A stretch of 37,484 bases of DNA. Source: an uncultured Clostridia bacterium (lineage in GTDB: Bacteria > Bacillota > Clostridia > Christensenellales > Aristaeellaceae). How positions within the stretch are numbered: position 1 is the first letter of the stretch; the number at the start of each line of letters is the position of its first letter. Below are positions 1 through 8,953 of this stretch, in pieces. A program made the translations under genes and the position numbers. Location: contig CAKUOX010000020.1 in assembly GCA_934670175.1 (NCBI GenBank), positions 1 through 37,484 of the forward strand. The letters are read 5' to 3'. The notes under the pieces were generated by a model. That model saw only the letters and a list, made by a program, of their open reading frames with translations. It ran no database searches and had not been told where the DNA came from.

Positions 1-287
1 TTTTCCCAGTACAGGCCGATCTCGGGATAGCCTTCGCGATGTGCGACGCGCGCCATGGCCAGATACATACCGACCTCGGAGCATTCGCCGTTGAAATTCT
101 CGCGCAGTCCCTGAATGATCTCGGGATCGACGCCCTTCGCCACGCCAACCACATGCTCGGCAGCCCAGGTCATATCGCCGCTCTGCTCAGCGAACTTCTC
201 TTTCGGAGCCTTGCAGACGGGGCAGAATTCGGGCGCAGCTTCGCCTTCGTAAACATAACCGCAAACGGTGCAAACGAACTTCTTCAT
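1..287 (-). CDS. Rubrerythrin-family protein with N-terminal rubredoxin domain (partial)
   Basis: The protein starts at the ATG at 287 behind GGAGGA and runs off the left edge after about 95 codons. Residues 5-8 (CTVC) and 22-25 (CPVC) form two CxxC pairs, the iron site of a rubredoxin-like domain. The helical segment that follows, with NGECSEVGMYLAMAR near residues 65-79, is the start of a ferritin-like di-iron domain. A rubredoxin domain placed first is the arrangement called reverse rubrerythrin in clostridia, where these proteins reduce hydrogen peroxide with electrons from NADH or rubredoxin. The role here is inferred from that family. It lies downstream of recO on the same strand but has its own -10-like site, so it is probably a separate unit. 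The C-terminal half is not visible. Confidence 0.85.
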   Translation of the reverse strand, partial: MKKFVCTVCGYVYEGEAAPEFCPVCKAPKEKFAEQSGDMTWAAEHVVGVAKGVDPEIIQGLRENFNGECSEVGMYLAMARVAHREGYPEIGLYWE

Positions 288-346
288 GGATAGATCCTCC
301 TCTTAATTGTGTATTGGTTGAATGCCCGGTGAAAGCAACAACTTAC

Positions 347-352
347 ATTATA
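347..352 (-). promoter_or_regulatory. -10 box of rubrerythrin promoter
   Basis: The minus strand reads TATAAT here, about 60 bases before the rubrerythrin start. No good -35 box lies 17 bases upstream. Instead a small inverted repeat, AAACC-N4-GGTTT at 364-377, covers that place, so the promoter may need an activator or be blocked by a repressor. Confidence 0.5.
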
Positions 353-432
353 GTATATACCACAAACCGCGTGGTTTGAAACATCAGAATCAGTTTTTTT
401 GAACTTTTTTCTGAAATGTCCGCAACAGGCGC

Positions 433-1152
433 TCAGGGCAGCGGCGGCGCGAATTTCTGCATCTGAATGCGCTGATTCACATATTCGCGGAACAGCCGCG
501 CGGCCTCCGGCCAGTCGGGGTGGCCGTCCAGCAGCCTGACCTGATCAAAGCGCGTGCGCGGTAGCTTCAGCATGATCCTGCGCGCGCCGTTCGTGACGCG
601 AGGCGCGCTGGACGGACAGCTCAGGCACACGCAGCCGCCGCGTTCAGCATCAAAGCGCGCGTCGCCATTGATAGCTCTGCCGCACCGCTGGCAGGCGTCC
701 ACGCGCGGCGCATACCCCAGCTGCGCCATCAGGTGCATCTCAAAGGCCATCGTCAGCATTTCCGGCGGCAGCTCGGAATAGCTCAGGTGTGCCAGTGCGC
801 GCAGCGTGATCAGGAACAGATCCGGCATTTCGACGTCCGGCATCACGGCGGCGTCCAGCAGCTTGAGCCAGTATACGCCGTGCTGCAGCCGATCATAATT
901 CATGCGCAAATCGAAAAAGCTCTCTGTGATCTGGCACTGCTCTATGGAAAAGCGCTCGGCCCTTTGAAAGAGCTGGAATTCGCCGTTGACGAAGGGCTCA
1001 CAGGCGTTCAGCAGCGGCGATTTGGGCTTCTTGCAGCCGCGCGCAATGGCGTCCACACGCCCCAGATGCGGCGAAAACAGCGTGACCATCCGATCATAAT
1101 CGCCATAGTCCGCGCGGCGAATCACCAGCGCAGGCGTGGACAGGGAGGGCAT
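433..1152 (-). CDS. recO: DNA repair protein RecO
   Basis: RecO helps RecR load RecA on single-stranded DNA coated by SSB during gap repair and anneals complementary strands. The 239 residues have the usual length. The N-terminal part (about 1-80) has the OB-fold pattern, with GRVDAIARGCKKPKSPL near 31-47. The helical C-terminal part carries a zinc-finger pattern: CxxC at 154-157 and cysteines at 174, 176 and 179. The start ATG is 7 bases after the era stop, and its ribosome binding site (GAGGA) lies inside the end of era, so the two genes are translationally coupled. It is the last gene of the yqfC-recO block. Confidence 0.93.
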   Translation of the reverse strand: MPSLSTPALVIRRADYGDYDRMVTLFSPHLGRVDAIARGCKKPKSPLLNACEPFVNGEFQLFQRAERFSIEQCQITESFFDLRMNYDRLQHGVYWLKLLDAAVMPDVEMPDLFLITLRALAHLSYSELPPEMLTMAFEMHLMAQLGYAPRVDACQRCGRAINGDARFDAERGGCVCLSCPSSAPRVTNGARRIMLKLPRTRFDQVRLLDGHPDWPEAARLFREYVNQRIQMQKFAPPLP

Positions 1153-1159
1153 GGCCGAC

Positions 1160-2050
1160 TTAGTCCTCGTAGCCCAGGGTACGCAGGTCGCTGGCGCGGT
1201 TGCGCCAGTCCACGCGAACCTTCACCCACAGCCGCAGCATCACCTTCGTGCCCAGCAGGCGCTCAATGTCCGTGCGCGCCTGGCTGCCGATCAGTTTCAG
1301 CATCGCGCCCTGCTTGCCGATGATGATGGATTTGTGGCTGTCGCGTTCGCAGTATACGTCCGCGTGGATCTCGGTCAGCGAATCGCTGAGTTTCTTAATT
1401 TGAAGAATTTCCACGCCGATGCCGTGCGGGATCTCGTCGCGCAGGTTGTTCAGCGCCTTTTCGCGGATGATTTCCGCGCACATCACGCGCTCGGGCTGGT
1501 CGGTAATCATATCATCGGGGAAATACTTGGGGCCCTCCGGCATGGCCTCGATCAGCTTCTGCGTCAGCAGATCCATGTTTTCGCCAGTGCGCGCGGATAC
1601 GGAGAAGATCTGGTCGAAGTGCAGGTCATTCAGCTCCGCAAGCTGCGGCATCAGCTTTTCCGGCGGCACGATGTCGATCTTGTTGACCGCCAGGAATTTC
1701 GGACAATCCATGCGCTGGATGTCCTCCAGCACGGCGCGATCGCCGCCGCCGATGCGCTGGCCGTCTACCACCGCGAGCACGGCATCCACGCCCTCGCGCG
1801 CTTCCCCTGCACTCTTCATCATGTATTCGCCGAGCTTCGTGCGCGGCTTGTGCAGGCCGGGCGTATCCACGAATACGATCTGCCAGCCGTTGCCGGTGGC
1901 CACGCCCATCAGCTTGCTGCGCGTGGTCTGCGGATGATTGGAAACGATGGCGACCTTTTCGCCCACGATGCGATTCATGATGCTGGATTTGCCGACGTTC
2001 GGGCGGCCAAGGATCGCTACGAAACCGGAATGGAATTTGATGTCAGCCAA
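1160..2050 (-). CDS. era: GTPase Era
   Basis: Era is an essential GTPase that binds the 3' end of 16S rRNA during assembly of the small ribosomal subunit. All G motifs are visible: GRPNVGKS at residues 15-22, DTPG at 62-65 and NKID at 123-126. The C-terminal KH domain has the RNA-binding IIGKQG at 243-248. At 296 residues the protein is full length. The start is TTG at 2050, nine bases after GGAGG; no in-frame ATG lies close by. It sits between cdd and recO, as in other Firmicutes. Confidence 0.96.
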   Translation of the reverse strand: MADIKFHSGFVAILGRPNVGKSSIMNRIVGEKVAIVSNHPQTTRSKLMGVATGNGWQIVFVDTPGLHKPRTKLGEYMMKSAGEAREGVDAVLAVVDGQRIGGGDRAVLEDIQRMDCPKFLAVNKIDIVPPEKLMPQLAELNDLHFDQIFSVSARTGENMDLLTQKLIEAMPEGPKYFPDDMITDQPERVMCAEIIREKALNNLRDEIPHGIGVEILQIKKLSDSLTEIHADVYCERDSHKSIIIGKQGAMLKLIGSQARTDIERLLGTKVMLRLWVKVRVDWRNRASDLRTLGYED

Positions 2051-2124
2051 GGATGTATGCCTCCATTACTTGTGTAGATTGTTGTTGGTGAGCGGAAGGA
2101 CAGTTTTGCGGGTTGGCGGATTCT

Positions 2125-2172
2125 GAAGGAATACGTCAACAATTCTTCGAAGGAATTCGTCAACAATTCTTC
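2125..2172 (+). repeat. Two tandem 24-bp copies at the 3' end of cdd
   Basis: Positions 2125-2148 and 2149-2172 hold the same 24 bases with one difference (ATAC versus ATTC). The right copy contains the last codons and stop of cdd; the left copy repeats that end again in the space before era. A small tandem duplication is the simplest explanation. Confidence 0.85.
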
Positions 2173-2561
2173 AGATATTCGGGCCCAAAGGATTCCGGCA
2201 GCAGCTCGGCCAGCGTCTTTACCGTGAATTCGATGGAAGCGGCCGCACCCACGATGACCGGCATGTCCGGCCCGCAGGCGAATTCGCGCAGAACCTGACG
2301 GCAAATGCCGCAGGGCCAGGCGGGCGCATCCGCAGCGATGGCGATGGCGGCAAAGCGGCGCTCGCCCGCAGCCACGGCACAGGAAGCCGCGCAGCGCTCG
2401 GCGCAGATCGTCGCGCCGAAGGATGCGTTTTCAAAATTACAGCCGGTGAAGGTGTGGCCTTCGTCCGTTAGAATGCACGCGCCAACGTGAAAGCCGGAAT
2501 AGGGCGCGTATGCGCGCTTGCAGGCCTCAGTGGCCAGCGCAAATAGTTGTTCATAGGTCAT
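2160..2561 (-). CDS. cdd: Cytidine deaminase
   Basis: It converts cytidine and deoxycytidine to uridine and deoxyuridine for pyrimidine salvage. The catalytic zinc site of the small homotetrameric class is complete: C53-A-E55 with the proton-shuttling glutamate, and PCGIC at 83-87. The 133 residues match the family. The start ATG follows AAGGAGA by seven bases. It lies between ybeY and era; the dgkA gene that precedes cdd in Bacillus is absent. Its last codons lie in a 24-bp tandem duplication. Confidence 0.96.
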   Translation of the reverse strand: MTYEQLFALATEACKRAYAPYSGFHVGACILTDEGHTFTGCNFENASFGATICAERCAASCAVAAGERRFAAIAIAADAPAWPCGICRQVLREFACGPDMPVIVGAAASIEFTVKTLAELLPESFGPEYLKNC

Positions 2562-2593
2562 AGATGCTTCTCCTTATAGCCAGAGTCGCGGTT

Positions 2594-3097
2594 TTATGCG
2601 TCGCGGCGCAGTCCCAGCGCGTCCATGGCGCGTTCCTCCATGGCGCGCATGGCGCGCTTGTCCGCCTCAGTCATGTGATCGTATCCCATCAGGTGAAACG
2701 CAGAATGCGCGGTCAAGTAGCCCAGCTCGCGCGCGAGCGAATGCCCGTATTCCGCAGCCTGCTCCTCAGCGCGCTTCAGGTTGATCACGCAGTCGCCCAG
2801 GTTAATCATATCGACATAGGGGTCGTATTCGCGCCTGAGCCGCGCCAGGTTATCGCGTGCAGTGGTGCCGGGGCGGTAATTCACAGTGGGGAAGGAGAGT
2901 ACGTCGGTCGGCCGGTCGATGCCGCGCTGCTCGCGGTTGAGCGTACGGATGGCGTCATCATCCACGATGCGCACAGTGAACATCGCGCCGCGCACGCCCT
3001 CCAGCGCCATACACTCGTCCGCCACGCGGCCGAGGAAGTCCGAAAGCGCCTTCTCCGGCACGCTTACGGGCGCTTCAAGCTGCATCTCAATCGGCAT
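2594..3097 (-). CDS. ybeY: rRNA maturation endoribonuclease YbeY
   Basis: YbeY is a metal-dependent endoribonuclease needed for 16S rRNA 3'-end processing and ribosome quality control. The signature HSAFHLMGYDH spans residues 131-141, giving the three zinc-binding histidines H131, H135 and H141. The 167 residues are typical. The start ATG follows GGAGG and overlaps the end of pgpH by 11 bases, so the two are coupled. Confidence 0.95.
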   Translation of the reverse strand: MPIEMQLEAPVSVPEKALSDFLGRVADECMALEGVRGAMFTVRIVDDDAIRTLNREQRGIDRPTDVLSFPTVNYRPGTTARDNLARLRREYDPYVDMINLGDCVINLKRAEEQAAEYGHSLARELGYLTAHSAFHLMGYDHMTEADKRAMRAMEERAMDALGLRRDA

Positions 3098-5249
3098 TTT
3101 CCGTCACCTCCGCACTGCTGTCATCGGTCTCGGGCGCTTCTGCTTCGCCGTCTGTCGCCTCAGGGGCAGGCTCAGACGTGCGCGGGGGAATCGCTACGTC
3201 CGGATATTCGATGCGCTCGTGGAATACGCCGGTCAGCACCGTGCAGAAGGTGGCGCAGATCTTATCCAGATCGTTAAAGGTCAGCGGGCAATCGTTGAGC
3301 TGGCCGTCATCCAGCTTTTCGCGCACGAGCTTGCGGATCAGCTGCTCCATTTTTTCAGGGGTGGGATTCGCCTGCGCGCGGGTGGCGGCCTCAATGGTAT
3401 CCGCCAGCATCACCACTGCCGCTTCGCGCGTGCGGGGGCGCGGCCCTTCATAACGGAAGGAGGCGATGTCCACATCGCTGCCGTAGAGCTTCACGGCCTT
3501 ATCGTAGAAGTACAGCACCAGCGAATCGCCATGGTGCTGGCGAATAATGTCCACGATCGGCATCGGGATGCGCGCCTTCAGCGCCATCTGCGCGCCGTCG
3601 CGCGGGTGTGCGATCAGGATCGCTGTGGAGACGCGCGGGTCGGTGCGGTCGTGCGGATTATCGCCCATCTGGTTTTCCTTGAAATACATCGGGCGCTTCA
3701 GCTTGCCAATATCGTGATAATAGGCGCCGACGCGCGCCAGCAGGCCGTTTGCGCCCACCGCAGCCGCAGCGGCTTCCGCCAGGTTGGCCACGATGATGGA
3801 ATGGTGATAGGTGCCGGGCGCTTCCAGCAGCAGCCGACGCAGCAGCGGCTGGTTGGGGTTGGAAAGCTCGATCAGCTTGGCGGTGGTCGCCAGGTTGAAC
3901 AGCCATTCCAGCAGCGCCTGCAGGCCGATGGAGAATACGGCGCTGATGATACCGCCGCCGAACGCCCACAGCGCGCTGATCATGGCGGTGCGCAGGTTCA
4001 GGCTGCTGATGAAGCCTACCGCCAGCGTGATCAGGAAATTGACCAGTCCAGCCGCGCAGCCGGCGATCAGCGCACCCGAACGCAGCTGATTGCGGCGCAG
4101 TATATACACCACCAGCGGCGCGGACACGAAGGCCGTCAGAATGACGCAGAAGCCCTCCATGGAAAACAGACTGTCAGCGGAGGCGAGCATCGAGACTACA
4201 AAGCCCAGGCCGCTGCCGAAGAATATGGCGGTCTTTTTGCCGATCAGGATCGCGATCAGGATCGTGCTCATCGCTACGGGCATCAGATAAGCGCTCGCTT
4301 CGCCCACCAGCAGCGATATGCCGACCTCCAGCACTGCGATGATGCACAGCAGCAGCAGGTGCGGCGCGCTTTCCAGCACGGCGCGATCATACTGCTCGAG
4401 GTAGAACGCTGCCGCCAGGAACAGCGCGATCAGCGTCAGCGCCAGCCCGCCGTAGAGCGGCAGGTCGATTCGGTCGTCCTGAAGCAGGCCGAGGCTCGCG
4501 ATCATCTGGTATTGCGCTTCAGTTACGATCTGACCTTCGCCCACGATGATCTGCCGCTTGACCACCATTTCAGGCTCCACTGCCGCGCGCGCCTTTTCGC
4601 GGTTGGCTTCGGTGATCTCCGTATCGATGAGCATGTTCGGCTTTACGCAGGTGCGCAGCACTTCGGCCGCTATGCTCACCAGTCCGGCAGGATAATCCGC
4701 GGCGCTCAGGTCGCGCGTGATGCGCGTGATGGCGGCGGCCTCCTGCCCCTCGGGCAGCGTGGCGTTGAGCGTGTCGCGCATGGCCTTTTCGGCGGCGTCG
4801 CTCAGCTCGGTCAGCTGCGTTTCATCACAGCTGAGCAGCGCGGAGAGCATATCGCGCGTCAGCGTGACGGGCGAGCGGCTGTTGAACGTCTGAAGTACAT
4901 CGTCGGGATTGGCGTCCTGATATTCGCTGCGCAGCGACGTCAGCGCGCTAAATGTGCGCTCTATGGCGGTCAGCACGGCGCTGTTCACGCTCATGTCCGC
5001 GCTCTTGTAGCTGGGCTCGACCGCGTTTGCGGCGGCCTCGCGCAGTGCTTGCGTGGTCACGCTGTCCTCCACGTCCTTGGTGGCGTAGATAGACTTGCTG
5101 GCGGGCTGACCGACGTGAATGTCGTACTGGTCAGGGGTCACGCCGGCGATCAGCAGCGCAAATACCACCAGAAAGGTGGCCAACGCGCAGAGCGCGCGCT
5201 GGATCACGCCGCTCAGATGGCTGAATTTTAATTCCGAGAGCTTTTTCAT
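3087..5249 (-). CDS. pgpH: Cyclic-di-AMP phosphodiesterase PgpH (YqfF, 7TM-HD)
   Basis: Members of this family hydrolyse cyclic di-AMP to pApA at the membrane. The 720 residues show one N-terminal membrane segment (about 18-36), a large outside domain (about 40-260), a bundle of membrane helices (about 265-450) and a cytoplasmic HD domain. The catalytic HD motif is HDIG at 512-515, helped by YHHS at 481-484 and HHGD at 572-575. The tail after about 690 is rich in Glu, Asp, Pro and Ala and probably disordered. The start ATG follows AAAGGAG. It lies between phoH and ybeY, the order found in Bacillus. Confidence 0.93.
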   Translation of the reverse strand: MKKLSELKFSHLSGVIQRALCALATFLVVFALLIAGVTPDQYDIHVGQPASKSIYATKDVEDSVTTQALREAAANAVEPSYKSADMSVNSAVLTAIERTFSALTSLRSEYQDANPDDVLQTFNSRSPVTLTRDMLSALLSCDETQLTELSDAAEKAMRDTLNATLPEGQEAAAITRITRDLSAADYPAGLVSIAAEVLRTCVKPNMLIDTEITEANREKARAAVEPEMVVKRQIIVGEGQIVTEAQYQMIASLGLLQDDRIDLPLYGGLALTLIALFLAAAFYLEQYDRAVLESAPHLLLLCIIAVLEVGISLLVGEASAYLMPVAMSTILIAILIGKKTAIFFGSGLGFVVSMLASADSLFSMEGFCVILTAFVSAPLVVYILRRNQLRSGALIAGCAAGLVNFLITLAVGFISSLNLRTAMISALWAFGGGIISAVFSIGLQALLEWLFNLATTAKLIELSNPNQPLLRRLLLEAPGTYHHSIIVANLAEAAAAAVGANGLLARVGAYYHDIGKLKRPMYFKENQMGDNPHDRTDPRVSTAILIAHPRDGAQMALKARIPMPIVDIIRQHHGDSLVLYFYDKAVKLYGSDVDIASFRYEGPRPRTREAAVVMLADTIEAATRAQANPTPEKMEQLIRKLVREKLDDGQLNDCPLTFNDLDKICATFCTVLTGVFHERIEYPDVAIPPRTSEPAPEATDGEAEAPETDDSSAEVTENAD

Positions 5250-5264
5250 GGCTCAGCGCTCCTT

Positions 5265-6269
5265 TTATCCGCGTCCGGGCGGGGTTCGGCGCTCGCCCGT
5301 GCGCGCGGCGTATTTCTCGTAGGCCTTCACGATGGCCTGCACCAGCTCGTGACGCACCACGTCCCTGTGCGAGAGGCGGGCAATGCCGATGTCAGGCACG
5401 CCCTTAAGCACCTCAATTGCTTCCACCAGACCGGACTTTTTGCCCACGGGCAGGTCGATCTGCGTCACGTCGCCGGTGATGACCATCTTGGAGCCCATGC
5501 CCATGCGCGTCAGGAACATTTTCATCTGCTCGGAGGTGGTGTTCTGCGCCTCATCCAGAATGATGAAGGCGTCGTTGAGCGTGCGCCCGCGCATGTAGGC
5601 CAGCGGCGCCACTTCGATCGCGCCGCGCTCCACCAGCCGCTGATACGCCTCCACGCCCAGCATATCGTGCAGCGCATCGTACAGCGGGCGCAGGTAGGGG
5701 TCGACCTTCTGCGCCAGATCTCCGGGCAGAAAACCCAGCTTTTCGCCGGCCTCGACCGCTGGGCGGGTCAGCACGATGCGCTCGATCTCCTTGTTTTTCA
5801 TCGCGACTACGGCCATGGCGATGGCAAGATAGGTCTTGCCAGTACCGGCAGGGCCGACGGCGAAGGTGCAGGTGTTGCTTTTGATCGCGTCCACATACGC
5901 CTTCTGTCCCAGCGTTTTGCATTTGACCTGCCTGCCGCGGCTGGTGATGGCGATCACGTCGCGCATGATCTCGCCGATGCGGTCGGCGTTGCCCTCCTCG
6001 GCAAGGCCGATGGCGTAGCGTATGCGCGTGCGGTCCACCGTTTCGCCCCGGCGGATGATCTCGCTCATTTTCTCGAGCGTCAGCTTCGCCAGCGCCACCT
6101 TGTCGGGCGCGCCCGAAAGCTGCACCTCGCTGCCGTTGGCCAGAATGTCCACGCCAAGCTCCTCGCGGAACAGGGCGATGTTTTCCTCGCGCAGCCCGAA
6201 CAGGCCGATGAACTCGTCGGCGGATTCGATGGGCATGCGCTCCGTGATCGTTTGCTCAAAACCTTCCAA
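5265..6269 (-). CDS. phoH: PhoH-family ATPase
   Basis: This is a PhoH-like P-loop ATPase; its biological job is poorly known and an RNA-related role is suspected from its ybeY neighbourhood. Walker A is GPAGTGKT at residues 139-146 and Walker B is LDEAQ at 238-242. The N-terminal 90 residues resemble the KH-like region usual in this family. The start assigned is TTG at 6269, twelve bases after GGGAGG, which overlaps the yqfD stop; an ATG at 6236 is the alternative. At 334 residues it is slightly longer than many members. Confidence 0.93.
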   Translation of the reverse strand: MEGFEQTITERMPIESADEFIGLFGLREENIALFREELGVDILANGSEVQLSGAPDKVALAKLTLEKMSEIIRRGETVDRTRIRYAIGLAEEGNADRIGEIMRDVIAITSRGRQVKCKTLGQKAYVDAIKSNTCTFAVGPAGTGKTYLAIAMAVVAMKNKEIERIVLTRPAVEAGEKLGFLPGDLAQKVDPYLRPLYDALHDMLGVEAYQRLVERGAIEVAPLAYMRGRTLNDAFIILDEAQNTTSEQMKMFLTRMGMGSKMVITGDVTQIDLPVGKKSGLVEAIEVLKGVPDIGIARLSHRDVVRHELVQAIVKAYEKYAARTGERRTPPGRG

Positions 6270-6277
6270 AGTACTGC

Positions 6278-7447
6278 TTAACCTCCCTGGGCATAGTCGC
6301 TGCGCGCGACGGCAATGTCGGCGCTGATTTCATAAACCGCGCGAATGCGCAGTGTGTCGGACGTCGTTTCTGCATCCGTCCATGCAGCGCGGAGCTCATA
6401 TTCGCGGCACACGCCGCTGAGCGCAGCCTGTGCTTCGGCCTGTGCCAGCGCGGTCAGCTGCGCGCTGAGCACGTCTGCATCGACGTGTTCGACGATCGTT
6501 TTTGTTTCATGCTGCGCCGTACGCACGACCTCCAACGGCAGGTATAGCCCCACCACCGGCAGTATCTCCTCCGCAGTGCGCTGCTGTGCGAAGGGCGCGC
6601 AGCTGCTCAGCGGTATTTCCAGATCCTTCAGCCGCAGGCGGCAGCTGGTGCGCGTGCGGCCGGTCGGCACTGTGCGCGCGCGGACGGTGCTGCCCGAAGC
6701 GCTGCCCTCGAACCAGCAACGCGCATAGACCTCGCCCAGCGCGCTGACCGCGCGGGTCTCGTCCGCACCGGAGCGCTCCTCGCCGCGGATCAATAGCTGA
6801 CCCGCGCGCACCGTATCGCCGATCTTTACGCAGGCCGTACCCGCACGCACGAATACTTTTTCCACCACGCCGTCGCGCGCGGCGACCAGATCCCGCGCCT
6901 GCGCCGCCCGATAGGTTTCCGGAATGGGCAGCGCCTGCATGGCCTCCACCCGCAGGCACACGCCCTGAAGGCGCACGCCCACGAAGCCGCATTCCTGCGC
7001 GGTGGCTGCCAGCTGCTTTTCCAGCAGCGAGGTATCCACCGCCCGCCGCGGCATGCCGGGCTTTACGCCCAGCTCCGCTATACGCGCGCGAAGCTGTGCC
7101 TCGAGCGCCGCATCGCCGCTGCCGAGATCCACGTCAATGATCCATACTCGTGAGAGCAGCAGCGCGCAGATCAGCGCGCCCAGCAGCAGCCCGGGCAGCA
7201 GCGTCCAGCGCGCGCGCAGCCGCCGCCAGAGGGCAGGCGCACCGCCTCGGTGCAGCACGCGCAGGTTCAGATGGTATTTTCGGCACAGCTCGGTCAGGAT
7301 TTCCGCGCCGCGTTCATTCGTTTCGAAGCGCATCGCCCGTGCGGACAGGCGCTGAACGCGGCCGAATTCCGCGCCCGCGTCCAGTGCGCGCTGGAGCAGT
7401 CGATCCAGCATCGCGCCCTCCACCCGCAGCATTACATCCCGCTTCAT
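6278..7447 (-). CDS. yqfD: Sporulation protein YqfD
   Basis: YqfD is a membrane protein of spore-forming Firmicutes, made under sigma E in the Bacillus mother cell; its biochemical role is unknown. The 389 residues have a soluble N-terminal part, one membrane segment at about 82-104, and a large domain after it. The start ATG overlaps the yqfC stop by four bases (ATGA), so the pair is translationally coupled. Its presence supports a spore-forming lineage. Confidence 0.9.
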   Translation of the reverse strand: MKRDVMLRVEGAMLDRLLQRALDAGAEFGRVQRLSARAMRFETNERGAEILTELCRKYHLNLRVLHRGGAPALWRRLRARWTLLPGLLLGALICALLLSRVWIIDVDLGSGDAALEAQLRARIAELGVKPGMPRRAVDTSLLEKQLAATAQECGFVGVRLQGVCLRVEAMQALPIPETYRAAQARDLVAARDGVVEKVFVRAGTACVKIGDTVRAGQLLIRGEERSGADETRAVSALGEVYARCWFEGSASGSTVRARTVPTGRTRTSCRLRLKDLEIPLSSCAPFAQQRTAEEILPVVGLYLPLEVVRTAQHETKTIVEHVDADVLSAQLTALAQAEAQAALSGVCREYELRAAWTDAETTSDTLRIRAVYEISADIAVARSDYAQGG

Positions 7448-7731
7448 GGCGCGTCCTGCGCAGGGCAGGGCAGATTTACCCGCCGAACGCTGCCGCGGAT
7501 CATCAGCGCGCCGCGCCGCACCTCGCTCAGCGTAAGGCCGCTGCCCTCGATTTCGATTGCACCGCAGCCGGACGCGAGCAGCACGCGGTTCTGCGCGTAT
7601 TCGAGAATGCCCGCGTGGTTTTCCACCAGCAGCGTCTTTCTGCCGATGGCGGTCACGCGCGCCGATCTGCCGCTTAGATCATCGATCCATTCCAGCGCCT
7701 GCACGCGCCTGCGCTTTTTGCCTGCCTTCAT
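7444..7731 (-). CDS. yqfC: Sporulation protein YqfC
   Basis: YqfC is a small protein of about 95 residues found next to YqfD in spore formers and related to the YabP fold; its exact function is unknown. The N-terminus is very basic (MKAGKKRRR). The start ATG follows GGAGGG by seven bases. It is the first gene of the minus-strand block that ends with recO. Confidence 0.88.
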   Translation of the reverse strand: MKAGKKRRRVQALEWIDDLSGRSARVTAIGRKTLLVENHAGILEYAQNRVLLASGCGAIEIEGSGLTLSEVRRGALMIRGSVRRVNLPCPAQDAP

Positions 7732-7842
7732 GGCGCCGCCCTCCGAACATGCTTTTTTTCAGCCTATGCGGGCGCGGAGCAAAACCGAACCGGCGCGCTT
7801 CGAAAATTGCGCTGCGTGCAGTTTTTAAAATTATCCAACTAT

Positions 7843-7872
7843 ATTATACACGATTGTGCACCGCAAATGCAA
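7843..7872 (-). promoter_or_regulatory. Promoter of the yqfC-recO operon
   Basis: On the minus strand, TTGCAT (7872-7867) and TATAAT (7848-7843) are 18 bases apart. This is a vegetative sigma-A-like promoter. The housekeeping genes downstream would need such a promoter even if a sigma-E site also serves yqfCD. Confidence 0.75.
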
Positions 7873-7903
7873 GGGCGGATGCGAAATTGCGCGCGTATTC
7901 CCG

Positions 7904-7932
7904 TTGCGCTCGGCACAAATGGATGCTATAAT
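7904..7932 (+). promoter_or_regulatory. Promoter of the dihydrouridine synthase gene
   Basis: TTGCGC (7904-7909) and TATAAT (7927-7932) are 17 bases apart, with a TG extension before the -10. It lies upstream of the ATG at 7961 and rules out the longer reading frame that would begin before the promoter. Confidence 0.8.
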
Positions 7933-7960
7933 TGCACGGATAGATCTTTGGCGGGAGGGC

Positions 7961-8953
7961 ATGTCATTGATACGACTGGGCGAAATACAGCTGAATGGGC
8001 GCGCCGCGCTGGCGCCGATGGCGGGCGTGACCGATGCGGCCATGCGCCTGCTTTGCCATGAGCAGGGCGCGGCGTGGAGCGTGAGCGAAATGCTTTCCGC
8101 CAAGGGCTGGATGTTTTCCGGCGGTCAGAACCGGAACGCTCGGGCGCTGCTGGAACGCCTGAACGGAGAGGGAACGGCTGCGCTGCAGCTGTTCGGGCGC
8201 GAGCCGGAATACATCGCCGCGGCGGTGCGTGATCTGGCGGATGCGGGCTTTGAATTCTACGACCTGAATTTCGGCTGCCCCGCGCCAAAGATCACCGGCA
8301 ACGGCGAGGGCAGCGCGCTGATGCGCGAGCCGGAGCTGATCGGCAGAATCGTGCGCGCGGCAGTGGATGCGGCAGGGAAGAGACCGGTCACGGTAAAAAT
8401 ACGCGCCGGTTGGGACGAAACGTGCGTGAACGCGCCCGAGGTTGCGCAGATCTGCGAACAGGCGGGCGCGGCGGCCATTGCCGTGCACGGGCGCACGCGC
8501 ATGCAGCAATATTCCGGCAAGGCCGATTGGTCGGTCATCCGGCAGGTGAAGGCGCGCGTATCCGTGCCGGTGTTCGGCAACGGCGATGTGGCGAGCGGCG
8601 CGGATGCGCTGCGCATGCTGGACGCTACGGGCTGCGACGCGGTGCTCGTGGCGCGCGCAGCGGAGGGCAACCCGTGGATATTCCGCGAGATCGCCGCAGC
8701 GCTCGAGGGGCGCGCCTGTCCGCCGCCCACGGGGCGCGAGCGCGTGGAAACGGCGCTGCGTCATTTCGATCTGGAAACGCGGCTGCACGGCGAGCGGGGC
8801 GGCATGCTGGAAATGCGCAAGCACATCGCCTGGTATGTGGCGGGCATGCGCGGCGCGGCGCGCTTCAGGGAGCAGATCAATGCGCTTGCCGACGCCGAGG
8901 ATGTGCGCCGCGCGCTGATCGATTTTGCCGCCGAGGCGGATCAGCCGCTCTGA
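7961..8953 (+). CDS. dusB: tRNA-dihydrouridine synthase (DusB-like)
   Basis: This FMN enzyme reduces uridines in the tRNA D-loop to dihydrouridine using NADPH. The 330-residue TIM barrel has the FMN-binding APMAGVTD at residues 18-25, the catalytic cysteine C106 in NFGCP, HGRTRMQQYSG at 176-186 and GNGDV further on. The ATG at 7961 was chosen because it follows GGGAGG and lies just downstream of a good promoter. The 3' end overlaps the convergent tlyA by 13 bases, so the two transcripts can pair at their ends. Assignment to the DusB branch is by overall likeness. Confidence 0.93.
   Translation: MSLIRLGEIQLNGRAALAPMAGVTDAAMRLLCHEQGAAWSVSEMLSAKGWMFSGGQNRNARALLERLNGEGTAALQLFGREPEYIAAAVRDLADAGFEFYDLNFGCPAPKITGNGEGSALMREPELIGRIVRAAVDAAGKRPVTVKIRAGWDETCVNAPEVAQICEQAGAAAIAVHGRTRMQQYSGKADWSVIRQVKARVSVPVFGNGDVASGADALRMLDATGCDAVLVARAAEGNPWIFREIAAALEGRACPPPTGRERVETALRHFDLETRLHGERGGMLEMRKHIAWYVAGMRGAARFREQINALADAEDVRRALIDFAAEADQPL

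Noticed and set aside
2886..5231. 781-residue open frame on the plus strand
   Set aside because: It is antisense to pgpH, has low-complexity His, Gln, Arg and Ala content, and no ribosome binding site. Long antisense frames arise from the GC-rich codon use of the real gene.
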